Assembly (NCBI RefSeq): GCF_000981225.1
Contig: NZ_LAJC01000030.1
Location: 1-61,350 of the forward strand
DNA: 61,350 nucleotides
Origin: Allosalinactinospora lopnorensis
Lineage (GTDB): Bacteria > Actinomycetota > Actinomycetes > Streptosporangiales > Streptosporangiaceae
Direction of reading: 5' to 3'
Of the stretch, positions 9,734-18,421 are shown in pieces. The translations under genes were made by a program, and so were the position numbers. Under the pieces are notes generated by a model that had not been told where the DNA came from, searched no databases, and saw only the letters and a list, made by a program, of their open reading frames with translations. The number at the start of each line of letters is the position of its first letter. Position 1 is the first letter of the stretch.

Positions 9734-11298
9734 CGTGCGTTCTCCTTCTGCTCGGTCGCCGGCAGCCGTAGCGGGAACGATCCGTCGGTGAAGATGGCGG
9801 GGTCCATCTCGCACAAGTCGGGCGAGATGACAGGTCGGAAGCCCATGCGGGCGATGACGTCGCGCTCCGCGTCGAGCCCGGGGGCCACCTCGGTGAGGAC
9901 AAGGCCTTCGGGTGAGAGGGCGAAGACGGCCCGCTCGCTGACGTAGAGCACGTCCTTGCCCTGTTCGGCGGCGAGGGCTCCGGAGAAGCTGATCTGTTCG
10001 ACTTCCGCGACGAACTTGCGGGTCCCGCCGCCGTCGATCTCGATCGCCCCCTTCCCGTCCAGCCGCGGGGGAGCGCCGGCCTCGAAGGTGCCGACGAACA
10101 CGACGCGCTTCGCGCCCTGGGAGATGTTGACGAAGCCGCCGATCCCGGCCAGGCGGCGGCCGAAGCGGCTGACGTTGACGTTCCCCGCCGCGTCGACCTG
10201 AGCGAAGCTCAGGACCGCGAGGTCCAGGCCGCCGCCGTCGTACCAGTCGAACTGCGCGCCGGCGTCGATGGAGGACTGGTGGTTGCGGGTCAGGCCGAAG
10301 TCGGAGCCGCCTGCAGGGACGCCGCCGACGTGGCCCTGCTCGACGGTGAAAGTCACTTCCTGGTCCAGTCTGGCCTCGGCCAGGACCGCGGCGACGCCGT
10401 CGGGCATCCCGAAGCCGAGGTTGACGATCTCCTGGGCCCTGACCTGCTGCGCTGCGCGGCGGGCGATCACCTTGCGCACCGTGAACGGGATCGGGGGGAT
10501 CTCGATCGCCTCTGCCCGCTCGCGGCCCTCGAGCAGCGCGTCCCGGTCGGTCGCGTGCGAGAGGCGCTGCTGCGGGTCGACGATGATCGCGTCTACCAGG
10601 ACCCCGGGGATCCGCACCGTGTCGGCGGCGATCTCACCGTACGGGACTCGGGTGCGGACCTGGACTATGACGAGGCCTCCGGAGGCCTTCGCGGCCTGCG
10701 CGGCGGCGAGGGTCTCCGCGAGAAGGCCCTCGCCCTCCATAGATATGTTCCCGCGCTCGTCCGCTGTGGTCCCACGGACAATGGCGACGTCGATCGGGAA
10801 CGATGGGGTGTGGATCCATTCCTTCCCACCGAGCTCGACGATCTGGTTGACCGGGTCGACGGCGGAGCGGTTCAGCCTGCCGCCGTCCAGCCGCGGGTCC
10901 ACGGATGTGCCCAGGCCCACTTGGGACAGAGGGCCCGGGCGGCCGCCGGCGATCTCGCGCAGTAGGTGGGACAGCGTCCCCTGCGGGAGGCAGTAGGCCT
11001 GGATTTTCTCGTCGACCGCGAGCTCTTGCATCCTGCGCGACCATGCCCAGTGCCCGCCGATCACCTTTCGGGTCAGGCCCTCGTGGGCGAGGTGGTCGAT
11101 GCCATCGGCGTTGCCGGATCCCATGCCGGAGACGTGCAGCACGGTGAGGTCGCGGGGAGCCGCGGTCTCGAGGAACCGCCGCTCGAGGGCGGCGAGGACG
11201 GTGGCGGGCTCGTTCACCCCGCCGCCCGAGCCGTCGACGAGCACAGTCGCGGCGTCGGGGACTAGCGACACTGCTTCGTCGGCTGTGAGGAACTGCAT
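9730..11298 (-). CDS. Propionate/acetate CoA-transferase (YdiF/Pct-like, fused alpha-beta)
   Basis: A family I CoA-transferase with both halves in one chain (about 522 residues). The N half has VDGSGGGVNEPATVL and GNISMEGEG; the C half has NLGFGMPDGVAAV and the catalytic Glu in VEQGHVGGVPAGG. I choose the ATG at 11298, preceded by GGAAGGA, because MQFLTADEAV matches how the family begins. An ATG at 11355 that overlaps the previous stop is the alternative and adds 19 residues. It would move CoA between acetyl- or propionyl-CoA and an operon substrate. Confidence 0.88.
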   Translation of the reverse strand: MQFLTADEAVSLVPDAATVLVDGSGGGVNEPATVLAALERRFLETAAPRDLTVLHVSGMGSGNADGIDHLAHEGLTRKVIGGHWAWSRRMQELAVDEKIQAYCLPQGTLSHLLREIAGGRPGPLSQVGLGTSVDPRLDGGRLNRSAVDPVNQIVELGGKEWIHTPSFPIDVAIVRGTTADERGNISMEGEGLLAETLAAAQAAKASGGLVIVQVRTRVPYGEIAADTVRIPGVLVDAIIVDPQQRLSHATDRDALLEGRERAEAIEIPPIPFTVRKVIARRAAQQVRAQEIVNLGFGMPDGVAAVLAEARLDQEVTFTVEQGHVGGVPAGGSDFGLTRNHQSSIDAGAQFDWYDGGGLDLAVLSFAQVDAAGNVNVSRFGRRLAGIGGFVNISQGAKRVVFVGTFEAGAPPRLDGKGAIEIDGGGTRKFVAEVEQISFSGALAAEQGKDVLYVSERAVFALSPEGLVLTEVAPGLDAERDVIARMGFRPVISPDLCEMDPAIFTDGSFPLRLPATEQKENAR

Positions 11299-11351
11299 CG
11301 TCGGTGTCCTTCCCTGCGCATTATGCGCCGCGGTGGGTGTCTTGGAGCCGG

Positions 11352-12491
11352 TCATCGCTGCCTGCCTCCGTGGATAACGTGGTGGAGAGCCTCGACGAAG
11401 TAGTGGTCGCCCCACATGACGCTCTCGTCAACACCCACGCCGTTGTTGTAGTGATAGGTGCCGTGCTTCAGCACGCCCTCCCAGCCCGATCCCGGCGAGG
11501 CGAGGAATTCGGGCCCGCAGAGCGCCGCGAGCAGGCGGAGCGCGTAGCGGCGGTATCGCTCCGTGTTCGCCGGGTCGGCGTCGCCGAGGCGGAGCAGGGC
11601 GGCCGCGGCGATCGCGCCGGCGGAGGACTCGTGCGGCAGCGGGGGCTGCGGGTCCTCCCAGTCGTTCGGGGGAACGAGAGCGTCTCCCGTGCGGTCTATG
11701 TAGGTGTCAGCGAGGAGACGCGCGGTGTCGAGCATGTCCGGGTCACCTGTCCAGACGAAGGCGTCGGTGAAGCCGTAGATGGCCCAGGAATGCCCTCGCA
11801 CCCAGCTGGAGTCGGCGCGGTACCCCTGATGCGTCGCCGTGCGCTCGAACACGCCGGTGTCGGGGTCGAACCACCCCTCGTGCACGCTGGTCCCGTCGCC
11901 GCGAACGAGGAACCGGCGAGAAGTGCGGGCGTGTGCGTGGGCGATATCCGCGAGCTCGGCATCTCCGCTGAGCTGCGCGGCCTGGAAGATCACCTCGATG
12001 TTCATCATGACGTCGATGAAGGTGCTCCCGGGGGCGACCCAGGTGCTGAGGTAGCGGCCACGAGGGTTGTAGCGCTGGGCCATCGTCCGGCCGGCGGTGA
12101 TGAGGACGTCGCGGGTGCGATCGTCCGGGAAACGTTGGTGCCAGCGGCCCCAGCTGGGGGTGAACAGGAAGCCGATGTCATGGGTGCCCGTGTCGTGCTT
12201 GCGAGGCTCCAGCAGGCCGCTGTACTCTTCGGCTCGCTCCCGCCACCACCCCGTGCCGTCGCTGTCGGAGAACATCCATAGCATGCCGGTGAGGAACCCG
12301 GCCGACCATGTCGGGGCCCACGGGTCCTCCTCGAAATCCCACCGCCCCGAACTGGTGAAGGTAGGGAAAGCCCGGGGGTACTCGTTGACCAGGCGGCGCA
12401 CCTGGTGCCGGGCAGTGCTGTAAGCGGCTCCGAAGACCCCGCTCCCGGCGCGGTCGGCCGCACGGCCTCGGTCAAGTGCCAGTTCGCTCAC
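11352..12491 (-). CDS. Unsaturated glucuronyl hydrolase, GH88 family
   Basis: A 379-residue alpha/alpha-barrel hydrolase. Family marks are the HDIGFLF segment and FIDVMMNIEVIF, which carry the two conserved Asp residues, then WVRGHSWAIYGF and ESVMWGDHYFVEAL. GH88 enzymes hydrate and remove 4,5-unsaturated uronic acids left by polysaccharide lyases, and the product rearranges to a keto-deoxy-uronate. No signal peptide is visible, so the substrate is an imported unsaturated disaccharide. It is the first gene of the operon, with a GTG start divergent from two IclR genes. This gene is the best clue to the operon's substrate. Confidence 0.88.
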   Translation of the reverse strand: MSELALDRGRAADRAGSGVFGAAYSTARHQVRRLVNEYPRAFPTFTSSGRWDFEEDPWAPTWSAGFLTGMLWMFSDSDGTGWWRERAEEYSGLLEPRKHDTGTHDIGFLFTPSWGRWHQRFPDDRTRDVLITAGRTMAQRYNPRGRYLSTWVAPGSTFIDVMMNIEVIFQAAQLSGDAELADIAHAHARTSRRFLVRGDGTSVHEGWFDPDTGVFERTATHQGYRADSSWVRGHSWAIYGFTDAFVWTGDPDMLDTARLLADTYIDRTGDALVPPNDWEDPQPPLPHESSAGAIAAAALLRLGDADPANTERYRRYALRLLAALCGPEFLASPGSGWEGVLKHGTYHYNNGVGVDESVMWGDHYFVEALHHVIHGGRQR

Positions 12492-12642
12492 TGCTGTGTG
12501 CCTCGCTTCGTTGTGTCGTGTGGGGCGCCACCCCCTCTGAGTCGGGGCAGCATGGGATCTCCTTGAAGGCTATTCTGATCAGCCCTTGCAGGTAACGAGT
12601 ATCAGCGAATAGTGTTAGCGAACAGCTAACGGAGGAGGGGTC
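12492..12642. promoter_or_regulatory. Divergent promoter region of uronate operon and IclR genes
   Basis: A 151-nt intergenic region containing a clean inverted repeat at 12614-12630 and the GGAGGAGGGG ribosome site of the IclR gene at 12631-12640. It is AT-richer than its flanks around 12560-12625. Confidence 0.6.
12614..12630. promoter_or_regulatory. Palindromic operator GTTAGC-N5-GCTAAC
   Basis: Perfect 6-bp arms with spacer GAACA, directly in front of the first IclR gene's ribosome site. Position and form fit an IclR-family operator that would control both the regulator and the divergent operon. Similar imperfect copies lie before the sugar porter. Confidence 0.65.
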
Positions 12643-13440
12643 GTGAGTACTGCCGCTGTCAGCACCGCCGACGACGGGTACGCTGCGAAGTACGCGCCGA
12701 GGACCGTGCGGTCGGTGTCTCATGCCATCGAACTAGTGAGGATCCTGGCAGGGTCCGCCGAGGCGAGGACGCTGAGCGATCTGTCCCGCCGCGTAAGCCT
12801 CAGCAAGCCCTCCGTGTATGGACTCCTCAACAGTCTCGTCTCCGAGGGCCTCGTCCGGCGCGACGAGTGCGGGCACTACCGCGTCGGCTGGGGTGCTCTC
12901 GAGCTCGCCGCGCAGGTCGAGGAGCCGCGCGCCCTGGAGGCGGGCGCGCGGTCCGTGCTCAGCGACCTGGCCGGTGCGACGCGCGGTGCAGCACTACTCT
13001 CAGTCGCCAACCGGAAGCACGTCCTGTATGTTGGTCGCGAACAGCAGGACTGGTCGTTCGACACTGTCGCGACGATCGGCCATCGTTCGCCGTGGCACGC
13101 CACGGCATCGGGAAAAGTCCTCCTTGCCCACCAGTCGTCAAAGGTCCTGTCGCACGTGTTGGCGGAGCCGCTCACCCGGAGCACGTCCTCCACTCTCACT
13201 GAGCCGGGCGCGCTGCGCAGAGAGCTCGCGCGGGTGAAGTCGCACGGTTTCGCTACCTGCTGGGGAGAGCACGAGCCTCTGTTATCGAGCCTCGCGGTCC
13301 CAGTCTTCGACCGCCGGGGGACGATGCGGGCGGCGCTGGCCGTGGCGGTTCCGACCGAGTTCCTGCGTAAGGTCCCGGCGACCCGCGTGGTCAACCGGCT
13401 CCGCTCCGCTTCGCGGACGATCCGGGAAGCGCTGAACTGA
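12643..13440 (+). CDS. IclR-family transcriptional regulator 1
   Basis: A 265-residue IclR protein. The N-terminal winged helix-turn-helix is at about residues 25-80 (LSDLSRRVSLSKPSVYGLLNSL), followed by the effector domain with SPWHATASGKVLLA and the GFATCWGEHEPLLSSLAVPVFD pocket region. GTG start with GGAGGAGGGG 2 nt upstream. It probably represses the divergent uronate operon. The KdgR regulators of pectin/uronate breakdown belong to the same family. Confidence 0.88.
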   Translation: MSTAAVSTADDGYAAKYAPRTVRSVSHAIELVRILAGSAEARTLSDLSRRVSLSKPSVYGLLNSLVSEGLVRRDECGHYRVGWGALELAAQVEEPRALEAGARSVLSDLAGATRGAALLSVANRKHVLYVGREQQDWSFDTVATIGHRSPWHATASGKVLLAHQSSKVLSHVLAEPLTRSTSSTLTEPGALRRELARVKSHGFATCWGEHEPLLSSLAVPVFDRRGTMRAALAVAVPTEFLRKVPATRVVNRLRSASRTIREALN

Positions 13441-13467
13441 AGGGGACGAACGGGAGACGACGAGGAG

Positions 13468-14271
13468 ATGAGATCGATGGCCACCACAGAGACCGCCGCC
13501 AGCGCAGCCTCATCGCCGCGCACCGTCCAGTCCGTGACGCGGGCCGTGCGTCTCCTCAAGGAGATCGGCCGAGCGGCTGAGCCGAGCGCCCTGAGCGATC
13601 TGGCCCGCGAGGCCGGGCTGAGCAAGCCGGCCGTATACAACCTGCTCAAGACCCTCGAGATCGAGGGCCTCGTCCGTAAGGGCTCCGACGCCCGATACTC
13701 GCTGACCTGGGGGATCTACGAGCTCGGGACCGCGGCTCTGCGCGGCGTCGACGTCAGTCGTATTGCGCGCTCGCACCTGGACAGTCTGGCGGCGCGGACC
13801 GGCGAGGCGACGCTCCTGGCGATCCTCGAAGACGATGCCGTGCTCTACCTCGACCGCGGCCAGTCCGCGGAAACGTTCTCGATGATCGCGAACGTGGGAC
13901 GGCGGTCGCCGCTGCACACGAACGCCTCGGGGAAGGTGCTCCTCGCGGGGCAGGACCCGATCGTCATCGATCGGATCCTGGACGGCCCGCTCGAGCGCAG
14001 CACGCCCTGTACCCATGTCGACCGGCGGGAGATCCTCAGCGAGCTGGAACTCGTGCGCCGCGAGGGCTTCGCCCTCTGCTCCCAGGAGCAGGAGATCGGG
14101 CTATCTAGTGTCTCGGTCCCGATCAGGGACCACACCGGATCCGTGCACGCTGCCCTCACCGTTGCCGGCCCGTCTACGCGAGTCGATAGGCGCGCGAAGC
14201 TCGACCTCGTCGACACACTTAAGTCGGAGTCCGCAGTGATCAGTGAGAAGCTCGGCGCACCGCAGCCGTAG
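13468..14271 (+). CDS. IclR-family transcriptional regulator 2
   Basis: A 267-residue paralogue of the preceding protein, 27 nt downstream and likely co-transcribed. The HTH reads LSDLAREAGLSKPAVYNLLKTL, and the effector domain has SPLHTNASGKVLLA and LCSQEQEIGLSSVSVPI. An ATG at 13477 is an alternative start. Two tandem IclR regulators for one operon suggest either two inducers or a duplication in progress; both HTHs look intact. Confidence 0.88.
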   Translation: MRSMATTETAASAASSPRTVQSVTRAVRLLKEIGRAAEPSALSDLAREAGLSKPAVYNLLKTLEIEGLVRKGSDARYSLTWGIYELGTAALRGVDVSRIARSHLDSLAARTGEATLLAILEDDAVLYLDRGQSAETFSMIANVGRRSPLHTNASGKVLLAGQDPIVIDRILDGPLERSTPCTHVDRREILSELELVRREGFALCSQEQEIGLSSVSVPIRDHTGSVHAALTVAGPSTRVDRRAKLDLVDTLKSESAVISEKLGAPQP

Positions 14272-14365
14272 GGCGATTCAGTGGCTGGTCAAGTCCCTGG
14301 AAGTGGTGCATCGATCCTTCGCTGAGGGGCAGGCGGTCAAGGGGGCAGGGAACTCGTTGTCACCT

Positions 14366-14932
14366 TCAAATCTCCGGCGTCGGAGACGACGGCGTGTTGG
14401 CAGCGGGCGAGGACAGTGAGGCCGAGGCAGCGGCGTGCATCAAGCCATTCATCGGCCTGTTCGGCCAGGACCGCGCCGACAAGACGGACGAACGCGTCCG
14501 GGGTCGGTCCGTCGGTGGATCTTCCTGTTTAGCCGTTCGGTGGGGCTGTTGGACCAGGTCTGGACCACACCTCTTTGCGAGCGCGATGAAAGCGAGGAGG
14601 TCCGCGCGGGCGGCGTCGAGGCTTTCGGCCCTGGCTGGGAGCTTCGCGCTGACGTAGTTCAGCGGTCGCTCGAACATGGCTTTTACCGGGGCGGCGTTGG
14701 GGTGGTCATAGACGTTGTGCAGCATCGCTTCCACCGCCGGCCGCATACCCTTCGGCGTTTCATGGCCATGAAGTTCGCTGCGAAGTGAGCGCGGCACCGC
14801 TGCCACAACGCGCCGGGCAGACGCGCAGCGATCGCCTCGACCAGCCCGACCTGAGCGTCGGAGGTGACCAGGCGGACGTCTGCACAACGCTCACGCTGTA
14901 TACAGGAGTCAGTCGGGTAGACTCGGAGAGCG
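14366..14932 (-). pseudogene. IS256-family (mutator-type) transposase remnant
   Basis: Read from right to left, RLVTSDAQVGLVEAIAARL (around the second catalytic Asp) and WQRCRAHFAANFMAMK match the IS256 core. After a frame change come AAPVKAMFERPL and SLDAARADLLAFIALAK. The 5' part with the first Asp is missing and the C-terminal region is frameshifted again near 14540. I saw no terminal inverted repeats. The element is dead, and its edge lies near the truncated glycosyltransferase-like gene. Confidence 0.75.
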
Positions 14933-15003
14933 TGTTCATGATCTGCTGTGACGGTTGAACCGGCCCTCGGCGGGAGTGGCGCGCAGGAGGCACGGGTTGC
15001 CGA

Positions 15004-15767
15004 TTGGGCCGCAGTATCTGCGAGATTGCAGGCTTCTCCTTAGAACTGGTACAAGTGACCCGAATCGTTGGTGACCCTTGCTATGACCGGTTGCTGGCCA
15101 GCCTGCCGCACCGTGCCGCCTACCGGCGTGCTCTGGGGTGGCCGATGGCTGTTCGCTGGTGGTGGTCTCATCCACCTGGGGGCCGCACTCCCTGCTCGGC
15201 CACGACTTGAGCCTGCCGGCCGCCGTGGCGGGTGCTCTTCCCTCACAGCACTACAAGGTGGTGACCGTTCCCCACCCGGTCATGTGGGCCTGGCACGGTC
15301 ACCGGCAGGTCCGGGCGTGGCTTTCCCAGGCGCAACGGCAAGGATCGGGGCTGCTACCTCCGGAAGAAGGGTGGAGGGCAGCACTTGTCGCCTCCGACCT
15401 GGTCATTGGTGATCACGGGTCGGTGACGCTGTATGCCGCGGCCCTGGGCCGGCCGGTCCTGCTCGCGGCGTTTCCGCATGAGGAGGTGTATCCGGGCTCG
15501 GCCATTGAGCTGATGGGCCGGGCAACACCGCCCTTGGAGCGCGGCTCGGCGCTGGAGCCCCAGATACGCCAGGCCATCGACGGGCACGCCCCGCAGCGGG
15601 GCGACTGGTATGCCCCCCTGGTGTCGTCGGTGCCCGGGCAGGCGGCGGCCCGCCTCCGCGGACTCATGTACCAAATGATGCGGCTGACCGAGCCGGACAC
15701 GGCAGCGCAGACCTCGCCGGTCCCGCTCCCCCGGCTCCTGCCGCGCCTGGAAGGGGAGCCGCGATGA
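15004..15767 (+). pseudogene. Glycosyltransferase-like protein (CDP-glycerol transferase-like C-terminus), truncated
   Basis: The sequence ADGCSLVVVSSTWGPHSLLG and VIGDHGSVTLYAAALGRPVLLA, with AFPHEEVYPGS, resembles the C-terminal nucleotide-binding half of glycosyltransferases of the CDP-glycerol glycerophosphotransferase type. The N-terminal part is missing next to the IS256 remnant. The frame switches near 15137 in a run of G, after VTRIVGDPCYDRLLASLPHR. The 209-codon 3' part from 15138 is open. Its stop overlaps the next ATG (ATGA at 15764-15767). The family assignment is tentative. Confidence 0.5.
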
Positions 15768-16230
15768 CGCCTACCGTAGCGCTTCGCGGTGCGCTGAGGG
15801 TGCTCGGGACTGGTTGCGCTGGTGTCGGTCCCACCGCCCACGGCGTGCGCCGCGTCATCGACGACCTCCTGTGGACACAGGCCAGTTCCTGTGGGCACAG
15901 GCCAGCGATGGCGCCGTTGGGCTCGGCACCGCCGATGTCATCACCCTCGACACAGATAGGCGGCGGTCGGCCCGGTCGGCCGCTGCCCACCTGCTCGAGG
16001 TGTGGCCTGGCTGCATGGCTGTGGCGGTGCCCGGCGACAACGGTGCGCTGGTGGCTGTTCGCGACCATGGTGAGCTGAGTGTGCCCGCACCGGTTGGCGA
16101 GGCTCAGTTCGTGCTCGTGTTGTCGTTGGTGCACACCTGGGTGGCGGCCGGGTACCGGGCGATGGAACTGGCCGACGTGGCGGGGGCACTGACCCCTGCC
16201 GTGCTCGATGCCATCAGGGCGGCCCTTCCT
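15764..16230 (+). pseudogene. Unknown small protein, frame broken by a 20-bp tandem duplication
   Basis: The product is not recognised. It starts MTPTVALRGALRVL and should continue through RRVIDDLLW into AQASDGAVGLGTADVITL and HLLEVWPGCMAVAVPGDNGA. A 20-bp direct duplication at 15867-15906 shifts the frame by 2; removing one copy restores a continuous reading frame. The 3' end runs into the convergent NB-ARC gene. Its start is coupled to the glycosyltransferase-like gene, so the two were probably one operon. Confidence 0.5.
15867..15906 (+). repeat. 20-bp tandem duplication (two copies)
   Basis: Copies at 15867-15886 and 15887-15906 differ at two of 20 positions. The duplication lies inside the small gene that starts at 15764 and explains its frameshift. 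Confidence 0.85.
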
Positions 16231-18421
16231 CAGGGGGTTCCTGGTCGCTCTCGCGCTCCAGCCCGGCAAGGTGTCCTCGTATGGTTTCGGCTTCGGGGGC
16301 GCCCAGTTCGCTATAGCGTGAGAGGGCTTGGTGCAGGTGGTGCCGCGATGGTGGAACGTGGCCACGGAGCATGTGCAGCTCCCCCAGCATCTGGTGCACT
16401 CGGGCGATCTCCATTCGTGCCCTGGCCCGCTGGCTGACCTGGAGGGCCTGCTCAAGCGTGCTCCCCGCCTGGTCCAACTCACCAGCCTTGATGTGGCAGT
16501 CCGCCAGGCCCACCAGGATTCGGCTGGTCACATAGTCGTCGTTGGTGGCGATGAAGTACTCGCAGGCGTGGGAGAGGTAGCGAATCGCGGTGTCGTGCTC
16601 GCCGGCGTCGCGGTGCGCCTCCTCCAGTCGGCGGTTCATCATGGCCACACCGCGCGGTTCGTCCTCCTCTTCGAAGATCCGCAGCGCCTCGGCGAAGCGG
16701 AGGATGGCGCAGCGCGGGGTGTTGCGGATGATGTCGGTGACGCCCAGATACTCCAGGGCCGCGGCCTGGCCAAGGCGGTGGCCGGCACGCACCCAAAGGT
16801 CGTGGGCCCGTTGCACGAGCTGGGCTGCGGTTTCGACCTCGTTGAGGTTGAGTCGGGCCACAGCCAGCGCCACCAACATCCGGGCCTGGGGCGCGGGCTC
16901 GCCCAGCTCCTCTGCGGCGGCGAGGCCGGTCGTGTGCGTCTCCAGCCACACGTCGTAGTGCCGGTGCAGGCTGAACAGTTCCCACATCGCTTCGCACAGC
17001 TGCCAGGCGGTTTCGTTACGGCCGCTGGTGCGGGCCAGCTCCACCAGCGCGCGCAGGGTGGGCAGCTCGGTCTCCAACCACGCGAGGGCCTCCTCGCGGC
17101 CGTCGAACACCGCGGGGCGCTCGCGGGCGGCCTCGAACATGGGGTTGAGGTGCCAGCGCCCCGGGCCCAGTGTGAGATCGGCGGCCACGGCGGTGCGCAG
17201 GTAGTAGCCGAGCAGGCGATCCAGGGCCGCCGCGCGCTCATGGGCGGGCTCGTGCTCGTGGGCCCGGTCACGTGCGTGGATGCGCACCAGGTCATGAAAG
17301 GCGAATCGGCCATCGCCGCGCTCGCCCAGCAGGCTCGCCGCGACCAGGTACTCCAGCTGCTCCTCGACATCGAAGACGTCGATGTCGGCCAACGCCGCCG
17401 CGGCTGAGGCATCGAAGCCGGGCCCTGGGTGCAGCCCCAGCAGGCGATACAGCCGCGCAGCGCTACGGGGAAGCGTGGAGTAGGAGACGTCGAAGACCGC
17501 CCGAACCGACGTCTCCTCTTCATATCGACTGAGCACCGCCAGCCGTCGCCGTTCCTCACCGAGTTCGGCCACCATGTGCTCGGCGGAACGCTGTGGGCGC
17601 ATGACCAAACGGCCGGCTATCGCACACAACGCCAACGGGAGGCGCCCGCCCAGCTCGGCCAACTCCCGCGAGGTGCGCGCGCTCAGCGTGGCACGCCGCC
17701 CCGCGAGGAGGCCGTTGATCAGGCTGATGGCCGCCGCAGCCTCCAAGGGATGAATATCGATGAACTCGGGCCTGTGATCGATAAGCCCGGTCAGCCGCAA
17801 CCGCGTGGTGACAACGACCAGGTGTGCGCCCTCACCGGGCAGCAACGAGCGCACCTGGGCCGAGGAGATGGCGTTGTCGAGAAGCAACGCCATGCGGCGA
17901 TCCTTGGTGTGCTTGCGAAACAGCGCGGCGCGGGCAGCGAGTCCGTGCGGAATCTCGGCTGGAGCAACACCGAGCGCTCGCAGGAAGGTATCCAGCGCTT
18001 GCTCAGGCTCAACGGCCTCCGCCGGAGAAAACCCCGCAAGATCGGCATAAAGCTGACCATCGGGAAAGTCCGCCACCGTCTGACGCAGGAACGTGGTGGC
18101 CAGCGCGGTCTTTCCCACCCCACCGGTGCCAGTGACAATGACCAACCGTGACTGCCGACGCTCCTCGACCTCCGCACCGATGCGGGTGAGCAGGCGCAAC
18201 TCCTCATTCCGGTCAGTGAACCCAGAAGGGGCCAGCGGGAGTTGACACAACACCCTCTCCCCGTGCTCTGGCCGGTGGATGTGCACACCGCCATAAATAG
18301 CCCCGGCCTGCACCGCAGCACCATGAACATCACCCGTTATCCGGGGTCCCGTCCCCGGATGCGCACCGCCCCGGTGAGAGCGCTGCGCCTCGCCCCCTGT
18401 CTCGTTATCACCGACCCGCAT
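16214..18421 (-). CDS. NB-ARC/TPR STAND regulator
   Basis: A 735-residue STAND ATPase. A short N-terminal region ends in VQAGAIYGGVHIH, a segment common in actinomycete NB-ARC proteins. The NB-ARC domain at about 75-370 has Walker A (GTGGVGKTALA), Walker B (MALLLDN), a TTR sensor (VVVTTRLRL) and a GLPL-type motif (GGRLPLALCAIAGR). From about 460 to the end there are TPR-like helical pairs. It lacks the SARP DNA-binding domain of AfsR, so it is more likely a signalling or defence-type STAND protein. Conflict or antiphage roles are known for some NB-ARC proteins but are not shown here. Confidence 0.82.
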   Translation of the reverse strand: MRVGDNETGGEAQRSHRGGAHPGTGPRITGDVHGAAVQAGAIYGGVHIHRPEHGERVLCQLPLAPSGFTDRNEELRLLTRIGAEVEERRQSRLVIVTGTGGVGKTALATTFLRQTVADFPDGQLYADLAGFSPAEAVEPEQALDTFLRALGVAPAEIPHGLAARAALFRKHTKDRRMALLLDNAISSAQVRSLLPGEGAHLVVVTTRLRLTGLIDHRPEFIDIHPLEAAAAISLINGLLAGRRATLSARTSRELAELGGRLPLALCAIAGRLVMRPQRSAEHMVAELGEERRRLAVLSRYEEETSVRAVFDVSYSTLPRSAARLYRLLGLHPGPGFDASAAAALADIDVFDVEEQLEYLVAASLLGERGDGRFAFHDLVRIHARDRAHEHEPAHERAAALDRLLGYYLRTAVAADLTLGPGRWHLNPMFEAARERPAVFDGREEALAWLETELPTLRALVELARTSGRNETAWQLCEAMWELFSLHRHYDVWLETHTTGLAAAEELGEPAPQARMLVALAVARLNLNEVETAAQLVQRAHDLWVRAGHRLGQAAALEYLGVTDIIRNTPRCAILRFAEALRIFEEEDEPRGVAMMNRRLEEAHRDAGEHDTAIRYLSHACEYFIATNDDYVTSRILVGLADCHIKAGELDQAGSTLEQALQVSQRARARMEIARVHQMLGELHMLRGHVPPSRHHLHQALSRYSELGAPEAETIRGHLAGLERESDQEPPEEGPP

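Noticed and set aside
8955-9902. N-terminal extension of the iron-type alcohol dehydrogenase frame
   Set aside because: The extension is Arg/Pro-rich, antisense-like sequence overlapping the enoyl-CoA hydratase. The true start is the ATG at 8954.
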